This document shows positions 7,686 to 16,638 of a stretch of DNA of 39,722 nucleotides, piece by piece (positions within the stretch are counted from its first letter, which is position 1; every line of letters begins with the position of its first letter). Location of the stretch: the NCBI GenBank assembly GCA_948441955.1, contig CAOJQZ010000013.1:1-39722 (forward strand), given 5' to 3'. Below the pieces are notes generated by a model. It made no database searches. It was given only the letters and a program-made list of their open reading frames with translations, and was not told where the DNA came from. The translations under genes were made by a program, and so were the position numbers. This stretch comes from an uncultured Lachnospiraceae bacterium (lineage in GTDB: Bacteria; Bacillota; Clostridia; Lachnospirales; Lachnospiraceae).

Positions 7686-9389
7686 TTACAGGCTTCGTAA
7701 ACGGTCCAGAGACTGATAGATATCCATAGTCCCATATCCCCATTCCCGATTGGGATATTCAGGGAGCGTCCCCTGATTTGTTCCCAATATAATAATATTT
7801 TTGATTTCACTGGTTGTTACTCCCATATTTCCTGACTGCTGAAGCAGCCATTCCATAATCAATGCAGAAGCGCCCGAGGTTATACCCGCTGCAATACTGG
7901 AACCGCTGCGCTTTTCAAATCTTCCGTCCGGACCGGCGCCGGTCACCTGAACTCCCGGCGCTGTAAAATTAGGTTTTATTAAATTATTTCTAGTATACCC
8001 TCTTCCGGAATTAATATCAACACTATTATCAAGTCCATTGTAATAAGAAACAGTAATCGCTTTTCGGGTACTTCCCGGTTCTGTCACAGTATAGTCCGGA
8101 TTTGCCTCCAGAAAATACACGCTTCCGCTTAGAAACTCCTTCATGGACAGCCAGATGTGAAATACACCGTCTGCGAGCCGAAGGGGTTCAACGCCTATAC
8201 GCCAGATTCCCTGGGCCGCTTCCCTGAATCGTAAGAAAAGAAGCTGTGAGTCATTGTTATCCATAAGAAGCCGATATTCGATATCCACCGTTGTGCGGTC
8301 AAAGACAAATTTCAGGCTGTAGCTGCTTGCCTGCCGTACAGATATGGTGGGACTTCTTTCTCCGGAAGGCGAGATAACATATACGGTCACCACATTCGGC
8401 AGTGTTGTCCATAATTCAGCTACAAATCCCGTTCCTCCCTCATCCACGCGAATCTCCGCCTCCTGGGCGCCCTTTCCTGATTCAAGAGTTCCATAATAGT
8501 GATGTCTCTGGCTTGCCTCGTTTCCTCCTCCAATCACGACACATCGGTTTAATACATCCGCATAGCTGTCAAGCAGTCCAGACAGCGCTGTCGCACCATT
8601 ATGGCCCCCGAAGCTGCTTCCAAGAGCAAGGCATATCACAAGCGGCATGTCTTTTTTTTCCGCAAGCTTATGGAGATAGTAAATCCCCTGCATAATATCT
8701 GTCTCCTGAAAGCAGAGCGCATTATCGTCAATACCATAAAAATCCTTCAGGTATGTCTTTGCCTCCTTTAATTTTACCATGGCAATTACAGCCTTCGGCG
8801 CCGCGCCGTGAAAACGGTTCTCCAGGTTGGGACTCCCGGCCGCCACACTTGCCATAAAGCTTCCGTGGCCTTCATCATCCGTACTTGGCACAATCCCCTC
8901 CGGATTTTCTGAACGAAGCGCCTCATTAATCATTTCCTCTGTATATTCACTTCCATAGGTAAACCCCTCAGGAAGCTGTCCCGTCTGTATCGTCTGATCC
9001 CAGATTCCCGCAATGCGGGTACTTCCGCTTGAATTTCTGAAAACCGGATTTCTGTAATCAATTCCTGTATCTACGAAACCGATCATAATGCCGCAGCCCT
9101 GAAGCATAAGTGTAGGATAGTTCTGCACTGCGCTGATTCCCGCCTCATTCATGGCATCCGTATCAATCAGCGCATAACATCCAGGAATACTGTTATAGCT
9201 GTATCTTTCTATGGTAATCTCTCCTGCAAGACTTTCATCCACATAAACCACCCTGTAGTCAAAGCCCACTTCCTGCACACACGCTTCGCTCTCCGGAAAC
9301 ACAATTTCTGTACCCTTCCGATAATCCGGTATAATAAAATCTCTGGTATTCTGGGATAAGATCATATCCCTGCACCCTGTTGCCGGCAT
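7686..9389 (-). CDS. Csp-like subtilisin family (S8) serine protease
   Basis: 567-residue subtilase with an intact catalytic triad: Asp107 in GFVDTGIDY, His175 in DEGHGSFMA, Ser498 in RSGSSIAAG. Asn290 in VIGGGNEA is the likely oxyanion residue. Length and the long insertion between His and Ser (a jelly-roll-like region, about 300-445) match the clostridial Csp proteases, some of which process the cortex lytic enzyme SleC at germination. There is no obvious Sec signal peptide, as in Csp proteins. Family membership is clear; a germination role is inference. The gene starts directly against a terminator-like hairpin whose 3' arm contains its ribosome binding site (GAGGTG). The start is therefore somewhat uncertain, with another ATG eight codons in. 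Confidence 0.85.
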   Translation of the reverse strand: MPATGCRDMILSQNTRDFIIPDYRKGTEIVFPESEACVQEVGFDYRVVYVDESLAGEITIERYSYNSIPGCYALIDTDAMNEAGISAVQNYPTLMLQGCGIMIGFVDTGIDYRNPVFRNSSGSTRIAGIWDQTIQTGQLPEGFTYGSEYTEEMINEALRSENPEGIVPSTDDEGHGSFMASVAAGSPNLENRFHGAAPKAVIAMVKLKEAKTYLKDFYGIDDNALCFQETDIMQGIYYLHKLAEKKDMPLVICLALGSSFGGHNGATALSGLLDSYADVLNRCVVIGGGNEASQRHHYYGTLESGKGAQEAEIRVDEGGTGFVAELWTTLPNVVTVYVISPSGERSPTISVRQASSYSLKFVFDRTTVDIEYRLLMDNNDSQLLFLRFREAAQGIWRIGVEPLRLADGVFHIWLSMKEFLSGSVYFLEANPDYTVTEPGSTRKAITVSYYNGLDNSVDINSGRGYTRNNLIKPNFTAPGVQVTGAGPDGRFEKRSGSSIAAGITSGASALIMEWLLQQSGNMGVTTSEIKNIIILGTNQGTLPEYPNREWGYGTMDIYQSLDRLRSL

Positions 9390-9428
9390 AAAAACACCTC
9401 ATATACTTTTTTTCAGTATATGAGGTGT
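9386..9428 (-). terminator. Terminator-like hairpin after clpX that sequesters the protease RBS
   Basis: A perfect 13-bp stem (9394-9406 with 9416-9428) with a 9-base loop is followed on the minus strand by a short T-run, then immediately by the protease ATG. It begins 9 bases after the clpX stop. The 3' arm reads GTATATGAGGTGT and so carries the only plausible Shine-Dalgarno of the next gene. Confidence 0.72.
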
Positions 9429-9437
9429 CTTTAAACT

Positions 9438-10874
9438 CTATGCACCGTTTCCAATCCGATTTACCCCCTGGGTACGCAGCGTAATAATCGGACCGCCCGT
9501 ATTATTAATATATTCTTCTGTAATCGTTACCTGCCCGATACTGTCGTCCTTCGGAATCTCATACATGATATCAAGCATAAATTCCTCTATGATGGCCCGA
9601 AGAGCTCTGGCGCCGGTATCCTTCTCCATCGCCTTCTTAGCAATCGCGGACAGAGCGCCGTCTGTAAAGTCAAGCTTCACCTCATCAAGTGCAAGAAGCT
9701 TCTGATATTGCTTCAAAATAGCGTTTCTCGGCTCCTGCAGTATCTGGACAAGCATATCCTCATTCAATCCCTGCAAGGTGAATACAATAGGCAGACGTCC
9801 TAGAAATTCCGGTATCATTCCAAAATTTCTGAGATCCTCTGTGGTTACCTTACTAAGAATTGTCTTATCCTTATCGTATTTATCCTTCAAATCTGCCCCA
9901 AAGCCTATGGATGACTGTTTGGTAAGCCGTTCTTTGATAATACTGTCAAGATCCGGAAACGCACCGCCGCAGATAAATAATATATTCCTTGTATTAACCG
10001 TGGCAAGAGGAACCATTGCGTTTTTGCTGTTAGCCCCTACCGGAACCTCGATGTCGCTTCCCTCTAAAAGCTTCAGCATCCCCTGCTGCACGGACTCGCC
10101 GCTTACATCTCTCTGGTTCGTATTTTTCTTCTTCGCAATCTTATCAATCTCGTCGATAAAAATGATTCCCTGCTCTGCCTTCTCCACATCGTTATCTGCC
10201 GCCGCCAGAAGCTTCGATACAACACTCTCAATATCGTCGCCTATGTATCCCGCCTCAGTAAGAGAGGTAGCGTCTGTAATTGCAAGAGGCACGTCAAGGA
10301 GCTTTGCCAGGGTTCTTACCAGATAGGTCTTTCCTGAACCTGTCGGCCCTATCATCAGCATATTTGACTTCTCTATCTCGATATCGTCCATCGTACCGGT
10401 TGCCACTCTTTTATAATGGTTATAAACTGCAACAGACATTGCCTTTTTCGCATGCTCCTGCCCCACAACATACTCATCCAGGCTTGCCTTGATCTTATGG
10501 GGCGCCGGAAGATTTTTAATATCCACCAAAGGCTTTCTCTCTTCCCCTTCTTTTTTCTTCTTAATCTTCTGCCTTTTCGGAACCTGCTGCTCCATATCCG
10601 CCATATTGAAAATCTGTACGCCCGGCATATTCATAAGCTGGCTGTAATCAATCTGTCCGTTAGTCATTGCGTCAAAGCTTTTCTGCATACAGTCCTTACA
10701 TACACAGATGTTGTTGGGCAGTTCAATCATCTTACCTGCTGTTCTCTCTGGTCTGCGGCATACGAAACAGACCTTTTCATATTCATCCTCTTTTTTTGTA
10801 TCCTCTACCTCTCCTGTTTCTGCCTTCTTTCTCTCTGTCTCCGGAGTTTCTTCTCTGTAATCCTGTTCAGACAT
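9438..10874 (-). CDS. clpX: ClpX-type AAA+ unfoldase subunit, N-terminally extended
   Basis: 478 residues, longer than the usual 410-430 for ClpX because of a charged N-terminal extension (1-34). An N-terminal zinc finger follows (Cys36, Cys39, Cys59, Cys62, plus Cys57). The AAA+ core has Walker A GPTGSGKT at 166-173, pore loop EAGYIGDD near 197-204, Walker B IIFIDEID at 227-234, the RDVSGESVQQGMLKLLEG segment and sensor region FLGRLPIVFTL. IGFGA matches the IGF loop that docks ClpX on ClpP, so it probably feeds ClpP. It lies 15 bases after ligA in a run with DNA-maintenance and envelope genes, not beside tig/clpP, so it may be a second ClpX. Confidence 0.88.
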   Translation of the reverse strand: MSEQDYREETPETERKKAETGEVEDTKKEDEYEKVCFVCRRPERTAGKMIELPNNICVCKDCMQKSFDAMTNGQIDYSQLMNMPGVQIFNMADMEQQVPKRQKIKKKKEGEERKPLVDIKNLPAPHKIKASLDEYVVGQEHAKKAMSVAVYNHYKRVATGTMDDIEIEKSNMLMIGPTGSGKTYLVRTLAKLLDVPLAITDATSLTEAGYIGDDIESVVSKLLAAADNDVEKAEQGIIFIDEIDKIAKKKNTNQRDVSGESVQQGMLKLLEGSDIEVPVGANSKNAMVPLATVNTRNILFICGGAFPDLDSIIKERLTKQSSIGFGADLKDKYDKDKTILSKVTTEDLRNFGMIPEFLGRLPIVFTLQGLNEDMLVQILQEPRNAILKQYQKLLALDEVKLDFTDGALSAIAKKAMEKDTGARALRAIIEEFMLDIMYEIPKDDSIGQVTITEEYINNTGGPIITLRTQGVNRIGNGA

Positions 10875-10889
10875 CCTTTTCCCTTCCTT

Positions 10890-12851
10890 CTATCTGCCTT
10901 CTTCTATCATATTTAATAACTGTTCTTCTGATATGATCGGAACTCCCAGTTCATTCGCTTTTTTATTTTTGGATGATGCAGATGTTACATCGTTATTAAT
11001 CAGATAATTTGTTTTTGAAGTAACAGAGCCTGTCACCTTTCCGCCCAGTTCTTCAATTCGTTCCTTCACCTCACTGCGGTTTGCAAAATGCTTCACGCTT
11101 CCGGTAATTACAAAATTAACACCTGAAAATATCTGTTTGGCTTCGCTTTTTTCCTTTAATATTTCCAGCTCAGGAAGCAGCCTTTTAAGTCTCTCTACAT
11201 GCCCGCCGTCAGCAAAATAGTCTGCAAATGCTTTTGCAAGCACATCTCCTACGCCCGGAATCTCATCCAGCTCCTCCTCGGAGGCTTCTATCATCCTCTG
11301 TATATCATAGTCAAATTGTCTGCAGATTACTTTTGCATTTGCCAGCCCGATACCGGGAATACCAAGACCATAGAGAACTTTTGGAAGTGCTGTAACACGC
11401 GCTTTATCAATACTTGCAATAAGATTGCGGTAAGATTTTTCACCGAATCCTTCAAGGGAAATAATCTCATTCTCATATTGTTCAAGATGGAAAATGTCTG
11501 CAAACTCCCGGATACAGCCTCTGGCAATGAGCTTTTCCAAAGTAGCCTCCGACAGCCCTTCAATGTTAAGAGCATCTCTGCTTACAAAGAGAGAAAATGC
11601 TTTCACATGCTTCGCCTGACAGTCAGGATTCGTGCAGTACAATGCTTTTGCATTACTTACCTTTCTGATCTCTGTAGGGCCTGCGCATACCGGACAGGAC
11701 GACGGAATATCCTTCACCCCGCTTCTGGTCAGGTTCTTTGCAATCTGAGGAATAATCATATTCGCCTTATACACTTCTATCTTATCCCCTACGCCAAGGG
11801 CAAGCTCCTCCATAATACTGATATTATGGACGCTGGCACGGCTTACCGTAGTCCCCTCCAGCTCCACCGGAGCAAAAATGGCAACAGGATTAATAAGTCC
11901 CGTTCTTGACGGGCTCCACTCAATCTCAAGCAGCTGTGTTTCCCGGAGCTCATCCGCCCATTTAAATGCATAGGAATCTCTTGGAAACTTAGATGTCTGC
12001 CCCAGAGATTCACCATATGCTATATCATCATATATTAGCACAAGTCCATCCGATGGGAAATCATTTTCCGCAATTTTTTCTGAAAATTTCATAACTTCCG
12101 CCTCTATCGTGTCCTTTGTCACAGCATGATACTCTACGGTTTCAAAGCCCTGCTGGGAAAGCCATTCCATCTGATTCATTCTGGAATTATGAAAGTCCAC
12201 ATCTTCTGCCTGAACAAGAGAAAATGCATAGAATCTGACATTCCTCTTTGCAGTAATTTCATTATTCAGCTGCCTTACGGAACCACTGCAGAGATTTCTT
12301 GGATTTTTGTATTTTGCCTCTGCTTCCTGAATCTCCCCATTGATTTTTTCAAAATCACTGTATCCGATGACAGCCTCGCCCCGCAGAATCAATTCTCCTT
12401 TATACTGAATCCTAAGGGGAATATTCTTAAAGACTTTTGCATTATTCGTAATTACCTCGCCCACCTCACCGTTACCGCGGGTTACTGCCTTATAAAGCTC
12501 TCCGCCACGATACGTAAGGACAATGGTCAGACCATCCAGCTTCCATGAGAGCATGGCCCGCTGCTCTCCCAAAAAGCTCTTAAGCTCTTCCACGTCCTTT
12601 GTTTTATCCAGAGAAAGCATAGGGCGCTCATGGCGCTCCTTTGGCAGCTCGCTCAACACCTCATATCCCACATGAACTGTCGGACTGTCGGAAAGAGTGA
12701 TTCCCAGCTTTTGTTCCAGCTTAAGAAGCTCGTCATAGAGTCTGTCATATTCAAAATTACTCATAATCTCTTCCGCATCCTGATAGTAAGCACGCCCTGC
12801 ATGATTAAGCAGTTCCACTAGTTCATGCATTCTTTGTTTCTGCACGTTCAT
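10890..12851 (-). CDS. ligA: NAD-dependent DNA ligase
   Basis: 653 residues, slightly short for LigA (usually about 665-675). Domain order: Ia region (YYQDAEEIMSNFEYD), adenylation domain with nucleophile Lys104 in WKLDGLTI and the TRGNGEVGEVITNN motif, OB fold, zinc finger (CPVC...CTNPDC), helix-hairpin-helix repeats (ALPKVLYGLGIPGIG, DEIPGVGDVLA) and a C-terminal BRCT domain from about 575. It seals nicks in replication and repair using NAD+. Several motif positions are less conserved than in canonical LigA (KLDGLT for KIDGLA). AAGGAG stands four bases before the ATG, and the gene overlaps the end of rluF by 29 bases. Confidence 0.94.
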   Translation of the reverse strand: MNVQKQRMHELVELLNHAGRAYYQDAEEIMSNFEYDRLYDELLKLEQKLGITLSDSPTVHVGYEVLSELPKERHERPMLSLDKTKDVEELKSFLGEQRAMLSWKLDGLTIVLTYRGGELYKAVTRGNGEVGEVITNNAKVFKNIPLRIQYKGELILRGEAVIGYSDFEKINGEIQEAEAKYKNPRNLCSGSVRQLNNEITAKRNVRFYAFSLVQAEDVDFHNSRMNQMEWLSQQGFETVEYHAVTKDTIEAEVMKFSEKIAENDFPSDGLVLIYDDIAYGESLGQTSKFPRDSYAFKWADELRETQLLEIEWSPSRTGLINPVAIFAPVELEGTTVSRASVHNISIMEELALGVGDKIEVYKANMIIPQIAKNLTRSGVKDIPSSCPVCAGPTEIRKVSNAKALYCTNPDCQAKHVKAFSLFVSRDALNIEGLSEATLEKLIARGCIREFADIFHLEQYENEIISLEGFGEKSYRNLIASIDKARVTALPKVLYGLGIPGIGLANAKVICRQFDYDIQRMIEASEEELDEIPGVGDVLAKAFADYFADGGHVERLKRLLPELEILKEKSEAKQIFSGVNFVITGSVKHFANRSEVKERIEELGGKVTGSVTSKTNYLINNDVTSASSKNKKANELGVPIISEEQLLNMIEEGR

Positions 12852-13545
12852 ATAACTCCTTTAACTCCTGTTCGTCAAGTTTTCGGTATTCTCCAGGCTT
12901 CAATGCTCCAAGCTCTATATTCATAATCCGCACCCGCACAAGTCTTGTTACCTTATAGCCAAACACATCGCACATACGGCGTATCTGCCGGTTCAGCCCC
13001 TGGGTGAGCGTAATAGAAAATGTATATTTCCCTATTTTTTTAATCTCACAGGGCCGTGTAATCTCATCAAGGCCTTTCTCCTTATCTTTAATACGTACGC
13101 CTGAGGACATCTCTTCTAAAAAACGCTCCGTAATCTCCTTATTTACTGTCACTTTATACTCTTTCTCATGTGCATACCGCGCCCGCATCATGCGGTTGAT
13201 CAAATCACCGTCATTGGTCATGATAAGAAGGCCTTCTGAATCCTTGTCAAGCCTTCCTGCATAGGTAATACGCACCGGATATTTTAAAAATCGGATAATA
13301 TTATTCTTCATGCGCATATCTTCCGTACACACAATACCGGCCGGCTTATTCACCGCAAGCACTACCCGTTCCCGCCGGCTTCCGATAATCTTTTTCCCAA
13401 CACGCACTATCTGTCCGTCCTCCACCTGCGCGCCCGGATCGGCTCTTTTTCCGTCCACAGTCACCTTCCCGCTCATAATCAGACGGTCTGCTTCTCTTCT
13501 GGAACAAATTCCTGCCCCGCTTAAATATTTATTCAGCCTTATCAT
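12823..13545 (-). CDS. rluF: 23S rRNA pseudouridine synthase, RluF/RluB/RsuA family
   Basis: 240 residues from the selected ATG. An S4 RNA-binding domain (about 1-50; RLNKYLSGAGICSRREAD) precedes the catalytic domain. Asp100 in GRLDKDSEGLL is the catalytic aspartate. The run HEKEYKVTV, QGLNRQIRRMCDVFGY and the tail GEYRKLDEQEL resemble E. coli RluF more than RluB or RsuA, so a 23S target is likely, but family calls within this group are easily swapped. The start at 13545 has GGAG nine bases upstream and overlaps the preceding gene by 17 bases; a longer frame lacks support. ligA overlaps its 3' end. Confidence 0.87.
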   Translation of the reverse strand: MIRLNKYLSGAGICSRREADRLIMSGKVTVDGKRADPGAQVEDGQIVRVGKKIIGSRRERVVLAVNKPAGIVCTEDMRMKNNIIRFLKYPVRITYAGRLDKDSEGLLIMTNDGDLINRMMRARYAHEKEYKVTVNKEITERFLEEMSSGVRIKDKEKGLDEITRPCEIKKIGKYTFSITLTQGLNRQIRRMCDVFGYKVTRLVRVRIMNIELGALKPGEYRKLDEQELKELYERAETKNA

Positions 13546-14722
13546 CTGCAAACACTCCGCTGATACTGTTGTCTTCCATAAAAGTATTTCCGTTATATAA
13601 GAATAATACACTTGTAATCTTGTTCTCTTTCATCACCTTATCAATATCTCCATAATAATATCTTGGATCTATCACCACGATTTCCCGATAGTAGGGCGTA
13701 AGAAAGGGAATCAGACAATTTGCATAGGAATCCTTTACAATGAGCAGCCGTTCTGTTGAATCTGCCGTTGTCCGGATATCCATAATAGAAAAATTTCCTC
13801 CGAAAAATACTGCATATTTATCTTTCCCCTTTAATTTTGAGCTGTCATACAATGTTGCAGTTTTTCGCTGCTCGTCCACATAATTTACTACAAGCTGTAT
13901 ATCCTCCTCTGGATTTTTCGCGCTGTAAATATATATAGGCTCCCGGTAACCGCCTCCATAACCGCTTGTTGCCGACAGGGTTCCGTTAAAATCCCCTGTC
14001 ACAGCATAGGGAATAAGCTCCGGCGCCTTTGCCGTGTCAAGCCCCATGCTCTTTGCAAGCTCCTGATACGCATAGTAGGCTCCCAGCGTTGTCCAGTGGT
14101 GATCCGTATGATAATAAATATATTTGTCCGTATGGGCTTTCAAAGCCTTCTGGGCATCCACCCATGTATAATCTTTGCCTAATGCCTTTTTTATTTCCCT
14201 GAACTGTTCCGGCTGGCTCTCTGTCACTGCAAGGGCGGGAAGCATATCGGACAGCACATTTGCCGCATTAGGCGCCAGCAGCATATAGAAGGGCACCTCC
14301 GGATACTCTTTTCTGAACGCCTTCATGGCCTCCAGGTTTTCGGCAAACTGTTCCTCGTCCGGTTTAGCGATATTCTCCAGGAGATAGCTTTTCTTCCCAT
14401 TAAAAACACCGTTAGATTCCCGCTTTCCCATCAATAATTCAATATTCGTTTTTATAATCACCCAGAAATCTCTTCCGGCAAATTGGTCCGATTTATAAGA
14501 TTCATACTGATCCATAAAACGACCGCTTTCTATCCCTGAAATCGTAATCTCCGGCTTTTGTTCCAGCACCCGATTCTCTTTTTCAGAAAACTCCTTATCC
14601 TTTGTAATCATATTTATAAGGCAGGTGGCTGCAATCATTCCAATAAACAGAAACGCCGCCGCCCGTTTACTCTGCGGATGTCTTTTTTTCCTTTTTCTTC
14701 TGCCTTCCTTTCTCTGCACCAT
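13529..14722 (-). CDS. DHHW family membrane-anchored protein (AlgJ/AlgX-like)
   Basis: 397 residues: a basic cytoplasmic tail (1-20), one signal-anchor helix (about 21-38), then an extracytoplasmic SGNH-like domain. The family signature DHHW is at 207-210 (YHTDHHWTTLGAYYAY), and a conserved KDSYAN motif places the candidate nucleophile at Ser332. In alginate-type and related acetylation systems, proteins of this class work with an MBOAT channel to place acetyl groups on exported polysaccharide. Here the MBOAT gene is immediately upstream (10-base gap, AGGAG seven bases before this ATG). The glycan substrate is unknown. Confidence 0.85.
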   Translation of the reverse strand: MVQRKEGRRKRKKRHPQSKRAAAFLFIGMIAATCLINMITKDKEFSEKENRVLEQKPEITISGIESGRFMDQYESYKSDQFAGRDFWVIIKTNIELLMGKRESNGVFNGKKSYLLENIAKPDEEQFAENLEAMKAFRKEYPEVPFYMLLAPNAANVLSDMLPALAVTESQPEQFREIKKALGKDYTWVDAQKALKAHTDKYIYYHTDHHWTTLGAYYAYQELAKSMGLDTAKAPELIPYAVTGDFNGTLSATSGYGGGYREPIYIYSAKNPEEDIQLVVNYVDEQRKTATLYDSSKLKGKDKYAVFFGGNFSIMDIRTTADSTERLLIVKDSYANCLIPFLTPYYREIVVIDPRYYYGDIDKVMKENKITSVLFLYNGNTFMEDNSISGVFADDKAE

Positions 14723-14732
14723 ATCAACACTC

Positions 14733-16139
14733 CTAAAACCTAAAATACAGGAACGGATTATATGATTCCGTCACAAGATAAGCAACACACAGGAAAAACA
14801 GCGCTGCATATACAACACAGTTCACAGCCGTGTTTGTTCGTTTTCCGCCATAAATCATCTTTTCATATACATTATGCACCACAGGCGTGGAACCTAAAAT
14901 AAGTATAATCCACATCCACCCGTTCACAGCAAGTATATATAAACCCTGTTTATCGACAATTCCGTGTCCTCCGATACCAAACATAAGCCCCAAATAATTT
15001 ACTGCTCTGCCAAATGTCGGACTGAAGAAAAACACCCAGCCTGTCATCACAAGCACAATACAGTAAATATGGCATATAACTGCCGGTAATTTATCCAGCG
15101 CTTCTGCCAATATATATTTTTCAATGAGAAGCAGTATCCCATAATACAGTCCCCACATAACAAAATTCCACGCCGCGCCGTGCCACAGGCCGGTAAGCAT
15201 CCATACTACCATAATGTTCCGGACATGCTTCCCCTTGCTGACTCTGTTGCCGCCAAGGGGTATATAAACATAATCACGGAACCATGTGCTTAATGAGATA
15301 TGCCATCTGCGCCAGAATTCTGTAATGCTTTTTGCCACGTAAGGATAAAAAAAGTTCCGTTTAAATTCAAACCCAAACATTTTCCCCAATCCGATAGCCA
15401 TATCTGAATATCCGCTGAAATCGAAATATATCTGAAAGGTATATGCCGCGCAGCCAAGCCATGCTGTCAGAACAGACACATCCGCGGACTCCATGATAAA
15501 AATTTTGTCAAATACCATACCGATTGCATTTGCCAGAAGAATTTTTTTCGAGAGCCCCCTGATAAAAAATAGTGTCCCTTCTCCAAAATTTTCAATTGTT
15601 TCCTTTCTCACATGAAGCTGTCTGTCAATATCGGCGTATTGTACGATGGGTCCGGCAATAAGCTGCGGAAACATCGTTACATAAACCGCAAAATCCAGCA
15701 CACTTTTCTGTACCTTTACTTCCCCTCTGTAAACGTCAATAATATAAGACAGAATCTGAAAGGTATAAAATGAAATTCCAATGGGAAGCGGCAGCTCCCT
15801 GTATGGAATATCCACCGGAAGTACTGCATTCATACTGCCCAGAATAAACCCTTCATATTTAAAAAAGCCCAGAATGCATAAATTAACCGCAACATTAAAC
15901 AAAAGGCTTTTCCTGGCTTTTTCTTTATCCTTCAGATTTCTTGCTATATCAAGTCCGCTGATATAATTAAACAAAATTGAAAATATCATAAGGAAGATAT
16001 AAACCGGTTCCCCCCAAGCATAAAAAATCAGGCTTCCAATAAGTACTACAATATTTTTAAACGGTCTGGGAGACAGATAGTACAATATTAAAATAACCGG
16101 CAAAAATGTAAATAAAAATACAACACTGCTAAATAGCAT
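14733..16139 (-). CDS. MBOAT family O-acyltransferase (AlgI/DltB-like)
   Basis: 468-residue polytopic membrane protein from the chosen start. Family motifs are complete: FDFSGYSDMAIGLGKMFG at 239-256, WRRWHISLSTWFRDYVYIPLGG from 276 with His280, and LTGLWHGAAWNFVMWG with the catalytic His320. MBOAT proteins move an acyl group from a cytoplasmic donor across the membrane for O-acylation of cell-surface polymers. A longer frame begins upstream inside the preceding gene; the ATG at 16139 has AAGGA 10 bases ahead and opens directly into the first membrane helix. Operon partners (SGNH, DUF4358-like, DHHW) point to acetylation of an exported glycan, not D-alanylation, since no dltA/C is present. 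Confidence 0.93.
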   Translation of the reverse strand: MLFSSVVFLFTFLPVILILYYLSPRPFKNIVVLIGSLIFYAWGEPVYIFLMIFSILFNYISGLDIARNLKDKEKARKSLLFNVAVNLCILGFFKYEGFILGSMNAVLPVDIPYRELPLPIGISFYTFQILSYIIDVYRGEVKVQKSVLDFAVYVTMFPQLIAGPIVQYADIDRQLHVRKETIENFGEGTLFFIRGLSKKILLANAIGMVFDKIFIMESADVSVLTAWLGCAAYTFQIYFDFSGYSDMAIGLGKMFGFEFKRNFFYPYVAKSITEFWRRWHISLSTWFRDYVYIPLGGNRVSKGKHVRNIMVVWMLTGLWHGAAWNFVMWGLYYGILLLIEKYILAEALDKLPAVICHIYCIVLVMTGWVFFFSPTFGRAVNYLGLMFGIGGHGIVDKQGLYILAVNGWMWIILILGSTPVVHNVYEKMIYGGKRTNTAVNCVVYAALFFLCVAYLVTESYNPFLYFRF

Positions 16140-16155
16140 CTCTTTTGTTTCCTTA

Positions 16156-16638
16156 CTATAAACTTTTCTTAAATGCAGCGTATGCCTTGTCGGCATCCTT
16201 TCCTACAGCCATAAATACATAGCTTCCCCGTTCCTCCAGAACCGCTGATTTCAGCAGCTTTGTCTGCTCGGCACCGTATCCTTCGAAGCTCTCCGTCTGT
16301 GTATCCAGACGTTTTTCTGCCGCTTCCTTCACAGCCTCTGCCTGACTCCCGCCTTTTACCCTCACGATAAGAAGCTCGTCTACGCCCATTACATCTTTTG
16401 GAAGAAAAAGTATGACTTCTTCATAATCGTTGGCATTAAGCCCATAATAACGCTTAAAGTCCTGTGCATCGGCTTCCTGCATCCCTTCTGTGTCTGCTGC
16501 TGACAGAACATTGCCCTTCACTGTCTCCGCAGGCGCATCCCCGCCTTGTGCTGCCAGGAGAACTGCTATATATACAATGATTACCAGAAGCATCCCGTAT
16601 TTTAAAATATTAATAATATCAATCCTGGTTCTTTTCAT
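16156..16638 (-). CDS. DUF4358-like single-pass membrane protein
   Basis: 160 residues: a short basic cytoplasmic N-terminus, one membrane helix (about 11-27), then an extracytoplasmic domain with the YGLNANDYEEVILFLPKD and GVDELLIVRVKGGSQAEAV segments I associate with DUF4358. The function of the family is not known to me. The start is shared with the stop of the SGNH gene as TAATG, so translation is probably coupled; the longer frame lies inside that gene. It is the second gene of the SGNH-DUF4358-MBOAT-DHHW set, which makes a structural or regulatory role in glycan acetylation the best guess. Confidence 0.72.
   Translation of the reverse strand: MKRTRIDIINILKYGMLLVIIVYIAVLLAAQGGDAPAETVKGNVLSAADTEGMQEADAQDFKRYYGLNANDYEEVILFLPKDVMGVDELLIVRVKGGSQAEAVKEAAEKRLDTQTESFEGYGAEQTKLLKSAVLEERGSYVFMAVGKDADKAYAAFKKSL

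Noticed and set aside
11199..11909. Plus-strand open frame of 236 codons opposite ligA
   Set aside because: Antisense shadow of ligA; Cys/Leu-rich translation without domain pattern or start signals.
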